Below, piece after piece: positions 1 through 7,921 of a stretch of 39,632 bases of DNA (positions within the stretch are counted from its first letter, which is position 1; each line of letters begins with the position of its first letter). Source of the stretch: Verrucomicrobiota bacterium (GTDB lineage: Bacteria > Verrucomicrobiota > Verrucomicrobiia > Limisphaerales > UBA9464); the NCBI GenBank assembly GCA_947471985.1, contig CANIZL010000061.1:1-39632 (forward strand). Direction: 5' to 3'. The position numbers and the translations under genes were made by a program. The notes beneath the pieces were generated by a model. The model was not told where the DNA came from. It saw nothing but the letters and a program-made list of their open reading frames with translations, and did no database searches.

Positions 1-72
1 CGGCAGAGTTCTTCCGTTCCGGCGCGGGGATTTCGCCGGTTCGGCCTGTGGAAGTATGGGTTCTTTGAGCCG

Positions 73-1041
73 TCAGCCGATGGCGTCGACGCGCAGGTCG
101 CGTAGCACGCTGATTCCCGGGAGTGGCACGCCCCGGATCGGGCGGGCCCCATCCTTCCGCTTCGGGCTGAAGCGGTCCCGGAATCGCATGAACTGCTGAT
201 CCACGAACTCCCGCGAACCCAGGACTACCCCATCGCTGAAATGCCGTATCCGCAGACGCAGCACTTGGCCCCCGCCCAACTCGCCCCCACGCGCCAGCTC
301 GGCGCGGATCGTGTCGGGGTCCAGGACCTGTTTGTCGCTCGCATTGGCGGAACCGGCCGTCACGAAGAGCAGGCGCCGGTAGGCGGCCGCCGCCGCCGGC
401 CAGTCCTGGGGTTCCAGGAAGCTCATCAATCCCTGCTGGATCCTGCGGTTGCCCACCAGCGCGGCGGCGTAGCCGCAGTGCCGATAGTCCTTCGGATCCG
501 AGACCAATCCAGCCCGGACGGGATTCAGATCAATGTACGCCGCCAACGTTTTCAAAGCGGTCGGGGAATCCTCCACCAGAAGACTCGTAAAACGTTCCGC
601 CCACAGGGTACCGAAGCGGTCGTTTCGTTCGTTGTACCACCGGCTGAAGCTTTGCTTGAACTCCTTCATGAAGGCTGAGACATCCCCCTGGCGCGCTTCC
701 ACCGACGCCCGGATGTTGGCATCGATCTTCCCCGTCTTTTTCAGGCTTTCCTGCGCCAGCACGGTCCACACGCCCTGCGGGCCGTAGAACTCCGTCAGCT
801 TCTCCAGCAGCGCCTCCTCGGTGAGTTCGGTCGATGGGGGAATCCGCACCAGCAGGTGGAAGTGGTTGGACATCATGCAGTAGGTCAGCACCTGCACCCC
901 GCAGAAGCGGGCCAGGGGCCAGAGGAGCTGGACCAACTTCTCCTTCCCCAGGTCATCCAACAGCATTTGCCCGCCCACAATCCGGGAAAGGCAGTGATAC
1001 ACCGCCGTCTCTCCCACCGGTTTGATCCGTTTCAGTCTCAT
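73..1041 (-). CDS. REP-associated tyrosine transposase (RAYT, Y1_Tnp family)
   Basis: A 322-residue protein of the IS200-like Y1 transposase superfamily. The metal-binding HUH-type motif is HFHLL (H60, H62), preceded by CMMSN as in RAYT proteins. A helix with the segment SRWYNERNDRFGTLW (about 133-147) carries Y136, the candidate catalytic tyrosine, and is followed by the conserved AYIDLNPVRAGLV (168-180). The C-terminal extension (about 255-322), with a SDGVVLGSREFV segment, resembles that of long environmental RAYTs and is absent from the roughly 165-residue E. coli TnpA-REP. RAYTs are known to nick and join single-stranded REP hairpins and are usually single-copy domesticated genes, not parts of an IS. 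I see no second transposase gene and no IS ends. Short repeats begin about 135 bp beyond its start codon, which suits a RAYT. The reading frame is intact. Confidence 0.9.
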   Translation of the reverse strand: MRLKRIKPVGETAVYHCLSRIVGGQMLLDDLGKEKLVQLLWPLARFCGVQVLTYCMMSNHFHLLVRIPPSTELTEEALLEKLTEFYGPQGVWTVLAQESLKKTGKIDANIRASVEARQGDVSAFMKEFKQSFSRWYNERNDRFGTLWAERFTSLLVEDSPTALKTLAAYIDLNPVRAGLVSDPKDYRHCGYAAALVGNRRIQQGLMSFLEPQDWPAAAAAYRRLLFVTAGSANASDKQVLDPDTIRAELARGGELGGGQVLRLRIRHFSDGVVLGSREFVDQQFMRFRDRFSPKRKDGARPIRGVPLPGISVLRDLRVDAIG

Positions 1042-1644
1042 GTTGTTCTTTGTGGTGTTTACGGACCCTGCCCAACGGGGCGGGGTTCCACGCCCTCCTA
1101 CGGAGAATTCGGGACGGAGTTACAGACTTTTTAATACCAAGCCTGCTGCGATCTCCGGAGGGCGGCCGGAGATAGGGAGCCTGGCACGCTATCGGACGGG
1201 CCGCGATTCACTTGAACCTGCCACCCAATCTGGCGTGCGGGCGGGAATGGGGAGCGTGGCACCACTTTCTCGTGGTGGTGAACCTGGCACCAGATCGAAT
1301 CCGACGTGTTTGTCGTTCGATGGCTAGCGGCGTGTGATCGACGGGGCAGACAGACTGCGCTCAATTGCAAGACGACACGCAGGGCAGGAATCACGAAGTA
1401 GTCAGCCAAAATTGGCCTCAATCGAAACAGAACCGCAGGTTGTCTGACCGACTTGGGGGCGGAGTGATATCGATCACGCCGGGAACCTGACCGGTCGCGG
1501 GGATTGGAATTTTGGGCTCTATTAATAATTGAGCCGGCTACTGGGCAAGGCCGAAAGAATCATCCACGTTTCGACCCGATGAATTTTGACGCTGGTTTGC
1601 GACCCCGGGGCGCCGCCTAACCGGGCGGGCACCATCCAGATGAC
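1042..1644. other. Intergenic region with repeat cluster, no gene seen
   Basis: About 600 bp between the starts of the transposase and the next gene. I find no convincing coding sequence on either strand. It holds four same-orientation copies of the GAACCTGGCACC-type motif (listed separately) and an AT-richer stretch at about 1520-1535 just before the membrane-protein gene, which could contain its promoter. Confidence 0.6.
1176..1291 (+). repeat. Cluster of four GAACCTGGCACC-type motifs
   Basis: Four copies in direct orientation: GGAGCCTGGCAC at 1176-1187, GAACCTGCCAC at 1214-1224, GGAGCGTGGCACC at 1251-1263 and GAACCTGGCACC at 1280-1291. Spacings are 11 to 37 bp. The third is followed by a small hairpin (ACCAC, loop, GTGGT at about 1261-1278). 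The core contains the near-palindrome GGTGCCAGG/CCTGGCACC. The cluster lies upstream of the RAYT gene, so it may be a REP-like substrate; this is inference. A second cluster lies at 2695-2904. Confidence 0.65.
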
Positions 1645-2535
1645 GTGACGAAAATCGTGGAGATCTCGGCAGATCGGATCTGCCTCTACAGTCGGCCGCC
1701 GTGGTGGTTGGTCGCTCTTTTGGGGGCCATCTTCTTCGCCCTGCTTCTTGGACTGTGCCCGTCGTACGAGTTGGCGTGTCGGCGAACCGAAGCTCATACC
1801 GTTGACCTGCGGGTTAAGCGCCAATTGCTTGGCTTCACTCTTTCTGAACGTTCGATCACCGGAGTGACTGGGGCAGAAGTTCAACTCTCTTCCGATACTC
1901 CCAGCGGTCGCACCCATGGCTCACCCAACAGTCGTGGCCTCACCGTGGAGCACAATGATACCGCCCGGATCGTTTTCGCCACCCGATCCGGGCCCATTCC
2001 GCTCACCACATCGTATTTGGCCGGCCGCGAGGGCTTCCAGAATGCAGCCGAGGAACTGAATCAATTCCTGGCGGGCAACCGCCCGTTTAGCCGCGATATC
2101 GAGGTGCCAACCAGCAAGTGGATCTTGATTCCCACACTGATTATTGGACTGATAGCCTTCAGCCTCATACCCGGAGGGTGGTGTCGTTGCGTCGTTGATC
2201 GGACAGAAAACGTGGTGAGACTCACCTGGCCGACCCTGCTGGGATTGCGTCAGGAGGAATTTGCTCTGACCGATGTTGAATCATTCGGGTTGGTAACTCG
2301 ATCAACGTCGGTCACCGGGCGGGAATCTGAGCACCAATCCCATGGCCTTCAGGAATTTGTTTTCGCCTTCAAAAATTTCCGGCGTCTCCAGCGAAGCGGT
2401 TTCGAAAATTCCATTGGAATCCGATTGCATACTGGCGAGGAGATTTCGATTACCCATCAGAGCAGGCAGTCGTTGAACTCGCGCACCAAGGATGTGATCC
2501 AGCAGTTGGAGAGATTACGCCGGGGCGAATTGTAG
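1645..2535 (+). CDS. Unknown two-helix membrane protein
   Basis: A 296-residue protein I do not recognise. Two hydrophobic helices are clear: about 20-38 (WWLVALLGAIFFALLLGLC) and about 159-176 (WILIPTLIIGLIAFSLIP). Between them lies a hydrophilic domain of about 120 residues, and after the second a charged, beta-rich domain of about 115 residues. The layout is like some PH-like or signalling membrane proteins, but no motif settles it. The start is a GTG; the ATG five bases upstream is in another frame and closes at once. GC content is visibly lower than in its neighbours (53% counted over 2281-2400 against 75% over 8881-8940). Clusters of the GAACCTGGCACC motif lie on both sides, so it may be acquired DNA. 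It has no close same-strand partner. Confidence 0.7.
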   Translation: MTKIVEISADRICLYSRPPWWLVALLGAIFFALLLGLCPSYELACRRTEAHTVDLRVKRQLLGFTLSERSITGVTGAEVQLSSDTPSGRTHGSPNSRGLTVEHNDTARIVFATRSGPIPLTTSYLAGREGFQNAAEELNQFLAGNRPFSRDIEVPTSKWILIPTLIIGLIAFSLIPGGWCRCVVDRTENVVRLTWPTLLGLRQEEFALTDVESFGLVTRSTSVTGRESEHQSHGLQEFVFAFKNFRRLQRSGFENSIGIRLHTGEEISITHQSRQSLNSRTKDVIQQLERLRRGEL

Positions 2536-3067
2536 CCCCCTCGCTTCCCAGTACTCAGCCGTTCGAATCTGGTAGCGCCACGGCGGTAGCTTCGCCCCCC
2601 CGGAATGCCGACTCTCGATCGTGCCACTCATGGGCATCATCGAATCAACGCCTGAGCGGCTTCGGCGTTCTCCACTGCAAAGGTGGCTAGCCAAGGTGCC
2701 AGGCTCCCTATTCGCCCACGGTGAAGATCGTGCCAGGCTCGCTATCTTCGCCGGATATGGAGCCAGCCTCGGCAATCAATCCACCCGACAACCCATCCCT
2801 GGGCAGAGGGCAGACTACGAACCTGGCACCCCATTCTGGCCGGTGCCGAAGGGTGAACCTGGCACTAAATTCCGCCCCCAGCGCCCGTCCAACCAAGTGC
2901 CAGAAGCCGCCATGCGTCCCCGCAACCCATCCACTCGCCTCGGGATTGTCGCCGGGGAGGGCTTGCCGAAGGACGGGATTGATGGCAATGATGGACGCGT
3001 CGTCACCCCGGAGGCGTTCTTGGTATAAGGGCGGTTCCGACGCCGACGCGTCCGTCCCAGCCCTGCC
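2536..3067. other. Intergenic region with repeat cluster, no gene seen
   Basis: About 530 bp between two plus-strand genes. Open frames here overlap each other on both strands without start signals or recognisable protein sequence and look like high-GC noise. The region holds the second GAACCTGGCACC cluster (listed separately). The last 60 bp should contain the signals for the tectonin gene, but I see no clear promoter or ribosome binding site. Confidence 0.55.
2695..2904. repeat. Second cluster of GAACCTGGCACC-type motifs, mixed orientation
   Basis: Two inverted copies come first (GGTGCCAGGCTCC at 2695-2707; CGTGCCAGGCTC at 2729-2740), then two direct copies (GAACCTGGCACC at 2819-2830; GAACCTGGCACT at 2855-2866) and a partial inverted copy (AAGTGCCAGAAG near 2894-2905). 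Most copies are followed or preceded by a short segment containing TATC or ATTC and then GCC or CGG, so the repeat unit is probably longer than the 12-base core. The inverted/direct arrangement resembles a BIME, the paired form of REP sequences. Confidence 0.65.
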
Positions 3068-4375
3068 ATGAAACGATTTCCCCGGTTAACCGCCGTCCTC
3101 TCCCTGGCCGCCCTGGCCCCGACGGTCCCCGCCCTCGAAATGTACTGGGAACCCCTGCCCGGCCGCGCCAAGGACATCGGAGTCGGCGCGGATGGGTCGG
3201 CATGGATCGTCGGCAGCGGCCTGACCAACGGGGATGTTTATCGCTGGAACGGGACCGATTGGACCTTGGTGGGCGGCTCGGGCGTTTTCATCACCGTGGG
3301 GGCCAATGGGGATCCCTGGGTGGTCAACGTGGCCTCCGATCTTTATCACCGGGTCAACAATCAGTGGGTTTTGATCACCCAATCGGGTTCCGCGACCGGC
3401 GTGGGCGTCGGGGCCGACGGCACCGTTCTGCTCCCGGGCGGTAACTCCTGCTACTGCGGTCCCGTCTCGGACCAACGCCTCTTTAAATACACCCCCGCGA
3501 GCGGTTTCACCGATCTGCCGGGGGACGGTCATGGCGCGGTGATCGAACCCGACGGGACCGGTTGGTGGGTGCTGGATTCCCAGGGGAGAATCTTCCGCTG
3601 GCAAGGCGGTCCGGAATACACCCGAATTGACGGCCACGCGCGCGATATCTCGCGGGGTGCCAACGGCGACATCTGGGTCATTGGCGGCGGCGCTTTCGAA
3701 ACCGGGAATGATCGCATCTTCCGCTGGAACGGCGCCCAGTTCGACGAGGCAACCACCGGACAAGGGCGTCAGATCAGTGTCGGACCCGATGGCACCCCAT
3801 GGGTGGTGGACAGCGGTGGGAAAATATTCCGGGGGCATCCCCTGGGCTTGCAGGTGGGCGACACCACCGTCATCGAGGGGGCGGAACTGCGCTTTCCGGT
3901 CACCCTTTCCTATCCTTCTGACCGCACCACCTCGGTGGCCTTCCAGATATTTTGCCCGGACAACAGCGTCGCCGGCAGCGGCACCCTGACGTTTCCTCCG
4001 GGCGCCACTAATTTGGTGGTCACGCAAGCGACCCCGGTCGATCCCAGCCCGAACGGAACCCGCTTGTACCGATTGCAGCTCGCCAATGCCGTCGGCGCCG
4101 ACGTGATCCGTTCCACCGGCATTGGCACGGTGGTGGACGATGTTTCCGCCCCCACGCTGACGCCTTTCCGAACCGCCAGCGGTGGTTTTGCCGTGCGTTG
4201 CCCCAGTGTGATCGGCAAGCGCTATGAACTCCAACGTCGGGGCACCCTCGGCGCCAACACGTGGGCGGCCGTGACGGCCCTGGCGGGAACCGGCGCCAGC
4301 ATCGAATTGGGCGACAGCGCCCGCCCGCCGGAGCAGGCCTTCTACCGCGTGACGGTGACCCCCGCCGCGCCCTGA
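3068..4375 (+). CDS. Secreted tectonin-repeat beta-propeller with C-terminal beta domains
   Basis: A 435-residue exported protein. The first 22 residues form a signal peptide ending at VPALE. Residues about 25-260 contain about six tectonin-type repeats, each built as '(K/R)DIGVGADGSAWIVG ... YRWNGTDW' (for example KDIGVGADGSAWIVG near 35, RDISRGANGDIWVIGGG near 192, RQISVGPDGTPWVVDSGG near 235). Known tectonin propellers bind glycans or lipopolysaccharide, and several act in surface recognition. The next roughly 95 residues look like a Calx-beta or similar beta-sandwich. The last roughly 70 residues carry the RYELQRRGTLGANTW ... FYRVTV pattern common at the ends of Verrucomicrobiota secreted proteins. 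It stands alone, tail-to-tail with the next gene. A binding role outside the membrane is likely; the ligand is unknown. Confidence 0.8.
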   Translation: MKRFPRLTAVLSLAALAPTVPALEMYWEPLPGRAKDIGVGADGSAWIVGSGLTNGDVYRWNGTDWTLVGGSGVFITVGANGDPWVVNVASDLYHRVNNQWVLITQSGSATGVGVGADGTVLLPGGNSCYCGPVSDQRLFKYTPASGFTDLPGDGHGAVIEPDGTGWWVLDSQGRIFRWQGGPEYTRIDGHARDISRGANGDIWVIGGGAFETGNDRIFRWNGAQFDEATTGQGRQISVGPDGTPWVVDSGGKIFRGHPLGLQVGDTTVIEGAELRFPVTLSYPSDRTTSVAFQIFCPDNSVAGSGTLTFPPGATNLVVTQATPVDPSPNGTRLYRLQLANAVGADVIRSTGIGTVVDDVSAPTLTPFRTASGGFAVRCPSVIGKRYELQRRGTLGANTWAAVTALAGTGASIELGDSARPPEQAFYRVTVTPAAP

Positions 4376-4423
4376 TCGGGCTCCAGCCCCAGCGCCGATC
4401 TCACGGACCCGCGGACGCCGAAG

Positions 4424-5038
4424 TCAGTACTCGATGTCTTCCGGTCGGACCTCGAGGCACTCGTCCTGATCTTCCCAGATTATGGCCGGATAATGATCGA
4501 GAAGCCGGGGGGCCAATTGAGTGGCGGCTTCCACCAGCAGATCCTCCACCTCCTGGGCGGCGGCTTCAAACTTGGCGTCGTAATCCTTGGCCGCCTGCCG
4601 TTCCTCATCCCAGTGCGCCACCTCGTGAACGGGTTGGTAGGCCGCCGCCCACTTCTGGAGATCGCCCCGGACGTCTTCGGGAATTTCATCCAGCGGCACC
4701 AACGTTTCGTGGCAGTGCTGACAGACCAATCCGTGATCGGCCACATCCCGGGTGAGCAACGGCAAAAACGGCGCCCGACAACACGGGGCGGCGTGGTATC
4801 CGTGCGGGATGTTGACCAGTTTCTGGGACCAGATCCGGCGATCATGGGCGACCTGCGCCGCCAACTTGTACGCGCCGACCAGCGGATGACTGGAGCGCCA
4901 CACCCCGCCCCCGATCTGCCCCAAGGTCTGGGCACACCAACGCGCCAGCGTCAGATCATCCAACGCTTGAAAAGTCCGGCTGTATTCCTTTAACAACCGG
5001 TCGACAGAGGAATCGTGCTGCGGTGCGGGCTCGGCCAC
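4424..5038 (-). CDS. Hypothetical Cys/His protein
   Basis: A 204-residue soluble protein I cannot assign. There is no signal peptide or membrane segment, so it should be cytoplasmic. A compact Cys/His cluster (C86-C87, then CQHCHETL at 106-113) could bind zinc. CQHCH formally fits the haem motif CxxCH, but haem c attachment needs export, so I do not call it a cytochrome. The flanks are helical and rich in acidic and Ala residues (about 122-180), and the C-terminus is very acidic. The start is GTG at 5038; no clear ribosome binding site is seen. Coding use and the start-to-stop fit between two plus-strand genes support it as real. Confidence 0.65.
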   Translation of the reverse strand: MAEPAPQHDSSVDRLLKEYSRTFQALDDLTLARWCAQTLGQIGGGVWRSSHPLVGAYKLAAQVAHDRRIWSQKLVNIPHGYHAAPCCRAPFLPLLTRDVADHGLVCQHCHETLVPLDEIPEDVRGDLQKWAAAYQPVHEVAHWDEERQAAKDYDAKFEAAAQEVEDLLVEAATQLAPRLLDHYPAIIWEDQDECLEVRPEDIEY

Positions 5039-5183
5039 AGAGCAAACTTAGCGGGCAAACGCCGGTTGAACAGCAAAGGAAGACCGCGGCCGACCCGGGT
5101 CAGGAAACCGGGTGCAAAGATGTCCCGCCGACGTCCGCCGACCGGCGATTGCACTTTCACCGAATCACCCCGAAACTGTCGGC

Positions 5184-7868
5184 ATGTTCGCGCCCTGTCC
5201 CGCCCTCCTTCTCCTGCTCCGAATTGCCGCGGTCCTGTGCGTCGGCGTCGTCCTGGGGCGCCGCGTCGAAGCGGCCCCGCGGGTCCCCAACACCACGCTG
5301 CAGCTCCCGGCCGAACCCGGCAGCTTCGGCTACAGCATGCAACGTTTTCTTGGCCCCCTGACCTTTCCCAACGGGGTGGCCCTGCGCACGCCGCCGGGGG
5401 AAACCAACCGCCTCTTCGTCCTCGAACGCGCCGGACGCATCGCCGTCGTCCCCAATCTCACCGCCCCCACGCGCGAAGTCTTTCTCGACCTCACTGCCCG
5501 CGTTCGCACCGACAATTTCAACGAGATGGGTCTGCTCGGCTTCACGTTCCATCCCCAGTACGCCACCAACGGCCGGTTCTTCGTCTGGTACACCACCACC
5601 GCCACCACCACGGGAGCGATCAATCAGCGCCATGATCGATTGAGCGAATTCCGGGTACGCAGCGACGACCCACAGCGGGCGGATCTCACTTCGGAGAAAA
5701 TTCTCCTGCAACAGGCCGATGAAGCCGTGAACCACAACGGCGGCGACCTGCATTTCGGCGCCGACGGATACTTGTACGTCAGCCTGGGCGACGAGGGCGG
5801 CGGCAACAACCAGTACGCCAACGCGCAAAAGATCACGAAGGACTTCTTCGCCGGGCTGCTACGCTTGGATGTCGATCAACGTCCCGGCTCCCTGGCGCCC
5901 AATCCCCATCCCGCCGTGGTGCCCGGCGCCTACCGGATTCCCGCCGATAATCCGTTCGTCGGCGCGACCAACTTCCTCGGCCGCGCGGTCGCCCCGGCCA
6001 CGGTGCGGACGGAATTCTGGGCCGTGGGATTGCGCAATCCCTGGCGGTTTTCGTTCGACGAACCCACCGGGGAGCTTTGGGTGGGGGAGGTGGGGCAGAA
6101 CGTCCGGGAATCCGTGACGCTTTCCCGTTCCGGCGCCAATCACGGTTGGGCGTTTCGCGAAGGGAACATTGCCGGACCCGACGGCGGGGCACCGGCGGAT
6201 TTCCTCACCAATCCGGTTCACCGGTACGTCCCGCCGCTCTTCACCTACGGGCATCAATCCGGAGCGGCCGGGGGATTTTCCATCACCGGCGGCCGGGTCT
6301 ATCGCGGCTCCCGCCTCGCGCAGCTTTTCGGAGCCTACGTGTTTGCCGATTACGTAAACGGCAATCTCTGGGCGTTGCGCCGTTCCCCCACGGGCGGAGC
6401 ACCGACGGTCACCCGTTTGACCGGGGCGAGCAGCCTCGCAGCGTTCGGCAGCGATCCCCGCAACGGCGATCTGCTCGCGGTGAACCACGACACCGGCCAA
6501 CTCTTCCGCCTCGACTACTCCACCAACTTCACCGGCGCCGCGCTCCCCGCGAAACTCTCCGCCACCGGTGCGTTCACGGATCTCGCCACCCTGACGCCGG
6601 CAGCGGGAATTCTCCCCTACGAACTCAACCTGCCCTTCTGGTCCGACGGCGCCCTCAAGAGCCGCTGGTTCAGCGTGCCCGATCCCACGCGTTTCCTCAC
6701 CTTCCAACCCGACGGCGCGTGGACCGCACCCGCGGGCACGGTTTGGGTGAAGCACTTTGACTTCGAACTCACCAACGGTGTCGCCCTGTCACGGCGGCGT
6801 CTGGAAACCCGTTTCCTCGTGCGCAACACCGCCGGGGTTTACGGGATCACCTATCGCTGGAACGCGGAACAAACCGACGCGGAACTCGTCCCGGAATCGG
6901 GCGCGGAGGAGGACTTCACGGTCACGGAGTCCGACGGTTCCACCCGCGGGCAACACTGGCGCTATCCCAGCCGGGCCGAGTGTCTGGTGTGTCACAATGC
7001 GGCGGCCGGTGGCACCCTGGGTTTCAACACCGCCCAACTGCACCGCACGGTGGACGATCACGGACAACCGACTCAACAGATCCTCGCGTGGCAGGCCGCG
7101 GGATATTTTGGCCCGACCAAGATTAATCCCAATACCCGCCCGGTGCTCGCCGCGCCGGCGGACACCACCGCCAGCCTCACCTGGCGCGCCCGCTCCTGGA
7201 TCGCCGTCAATTGCGCGTATTGCCATCGCCCCGGGGGCCTCGGCGGCGCGCAATTTGATGCACGATTCGAAACGCCGCTGGAATCGGCCCGCATCCTGTT
7301 CGGCAACTTGAACAACACGGTGGACAATCCCGGCGCCATCGTCGTACCCGGCAATCTGGAACTCTCCGAGTTGCACGCGCGACTTTCCGAACGCGGCCCG
7401 GGACAAATGCCGCCGCTGGCAACGTCGCGACCCGATCCCGCGGGGGCCGCCGTCGTGGCCCAATGGATTCTCGCAGCCGCGCCCCGGGACAGCTACGAGG
7501 GCTGGCGTAGCGCCACCTTCCCGGCGCCGCTGGACAGTCAGTCCGAGCCGCTCGCCGATCCGGATCAGGATCACGCCACCAACGACGCTGAATTCCGGCT
7601 CGACACCTCCCCGTTGACTGCGGATCCCGCCTGGCGTTTGCAGGGCGAATGGCTGGCGGATCAGCGCTTCCAGTTATCGCTGCGACAGCCCGCCAACCGG
7701 GCCCTGCTGTTTGAGCAAAGCACCGGACTGGATCCGTCCGATAAGTGGGAACCGGTCGATGCCGCGGACGCGCTGCCGACGTTTCCCGCCACGGCCGGCA
7801 CGCGGAAGCTGGTGATCGAACCTGGCGAACCCGCCCGCTACTACCGCGTGCGCTTGCTGCTGCCGTAA
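5184..7868 (+). CDS. Secreted PQQ sugar dehydrogenase fused to SO2930-type dihaem cytochrome
   Basis: An 894-residue exported fusion. I choose the ATG at 5184, not the frame opening at 5112, because it begins directly with a signal peptide (MFAPCPALLLLLRIAAVLC). Residues about 45-445 form a glucose/sorbosone dehydrogenase propeller: the catalytic-His segment HNGGDLHFGADGYLYVSLGD (H184), LRNPWRFSFD, and ADYVNGNLWAL. Residues about 465-760 match the SO2930/HNE_0200 type of dihaem protein: LPYELNLPFWSDGALKSRW, GTVWVKHF, then two CxxCH sites (CLVCH at 600-604, CAYCH at 677-681). The last 100 residues are a beta domain ending YYRVRLL. The fusion could pass electrons from PQQ-dependent sugar oxidation straight to haem c in the periplasm. 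Domain identities are from family knowledge; the substrate is unknown. A second PQQ-like gene follows after 53 bp. Confidence 0.85.
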   Translation: MFAPCPALLLLLRIAAVLCVGVVLGRRVEAAPRVPNTTLQLPAEPGSFGYSMQRFLGPLTFPNGVALRTPPGETNRLFVLERAGRIAVVPNLTAPTREVFLDLTARVRTDNFNEMGLLGFTFHPQYATNGRFFVWYTTTATTTGAINQRHDRLSEFRVRSDDPQRADLTSEKILLQQADEAVNHNGGDLHFGADGYLYVSLGDEGGGNNQYANAQKITKDFFAGLLRLDVDQRPGSLAPNPHPAVVPGAYRIPADNPFVGATNFLGRAVAPATVRTEFWAVGLRNPWRFSFDEPTGELWVGEVGQNVRESVTLSRSGANHGWAFREGNIAGPDGGAPADFLTNPVHRYVPPLFTYGHQSGAAGGFSITGGRVYRGSRLAQLFGAYVFADYVNGNLWALRRSPTGGAPTVTRLTGASSLAAFGSDPRNGDLLAVNHDTGQLFRLDYSTNFTGAALPAKLSATGAFTDLATLTPAAGILPYELNLPFWSDGALKSRWFSVPDPTRFLTFQPDGAWTAPAGTVWVKHFDFELTNGVALSRRRLETRFLVRNTAGVYGITYRWNAEQTDAELVPESGAEEDFTVTESDGSTRGQHWRYPSRAECLVCHNAAAGGTLGFNTAQLHRTVDDHGQPTQQILAWQAAGYFGPTKINPNTRPVLAAPADTTASLTWRARSWIAVNCAYCHRPGGLGGAQFDARFETPLESARILFGNLNNTVDNPGAIVVPGNLELSELHARLSERGPGQMPPLATSRPDPAGAAVVAQWILAAAPRDSYEGWRSATFPAPLDSQSEPLADPDQDHATNDAEFRLDTSPLTADPAWRLQGEWLADQRFQLSLRQPANRALLFEQSTGLDPSDKWEPVDAADALPTFPATAGTRKLVIEPGEPARYYRVRLLLP

Positions 7869-7921
7869 GGTCCGGCGGAAATTCAATTCCCACCGGGGAT
7901 TCAATCCGCTTGAATCCGCGC

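Noticed and set aside
73-1291. Transposase region as a complete IS200/IS605 element
   Set aside because: No end hairpins framing a unit and no tnpB; the protein fits RAYTs better.
4424-5038. Reading CQHCH as a haem c attachment site
   Set aside because: No signal peptide precedes it; cytochrome c maturation needs export, so zinc binding is likelier.
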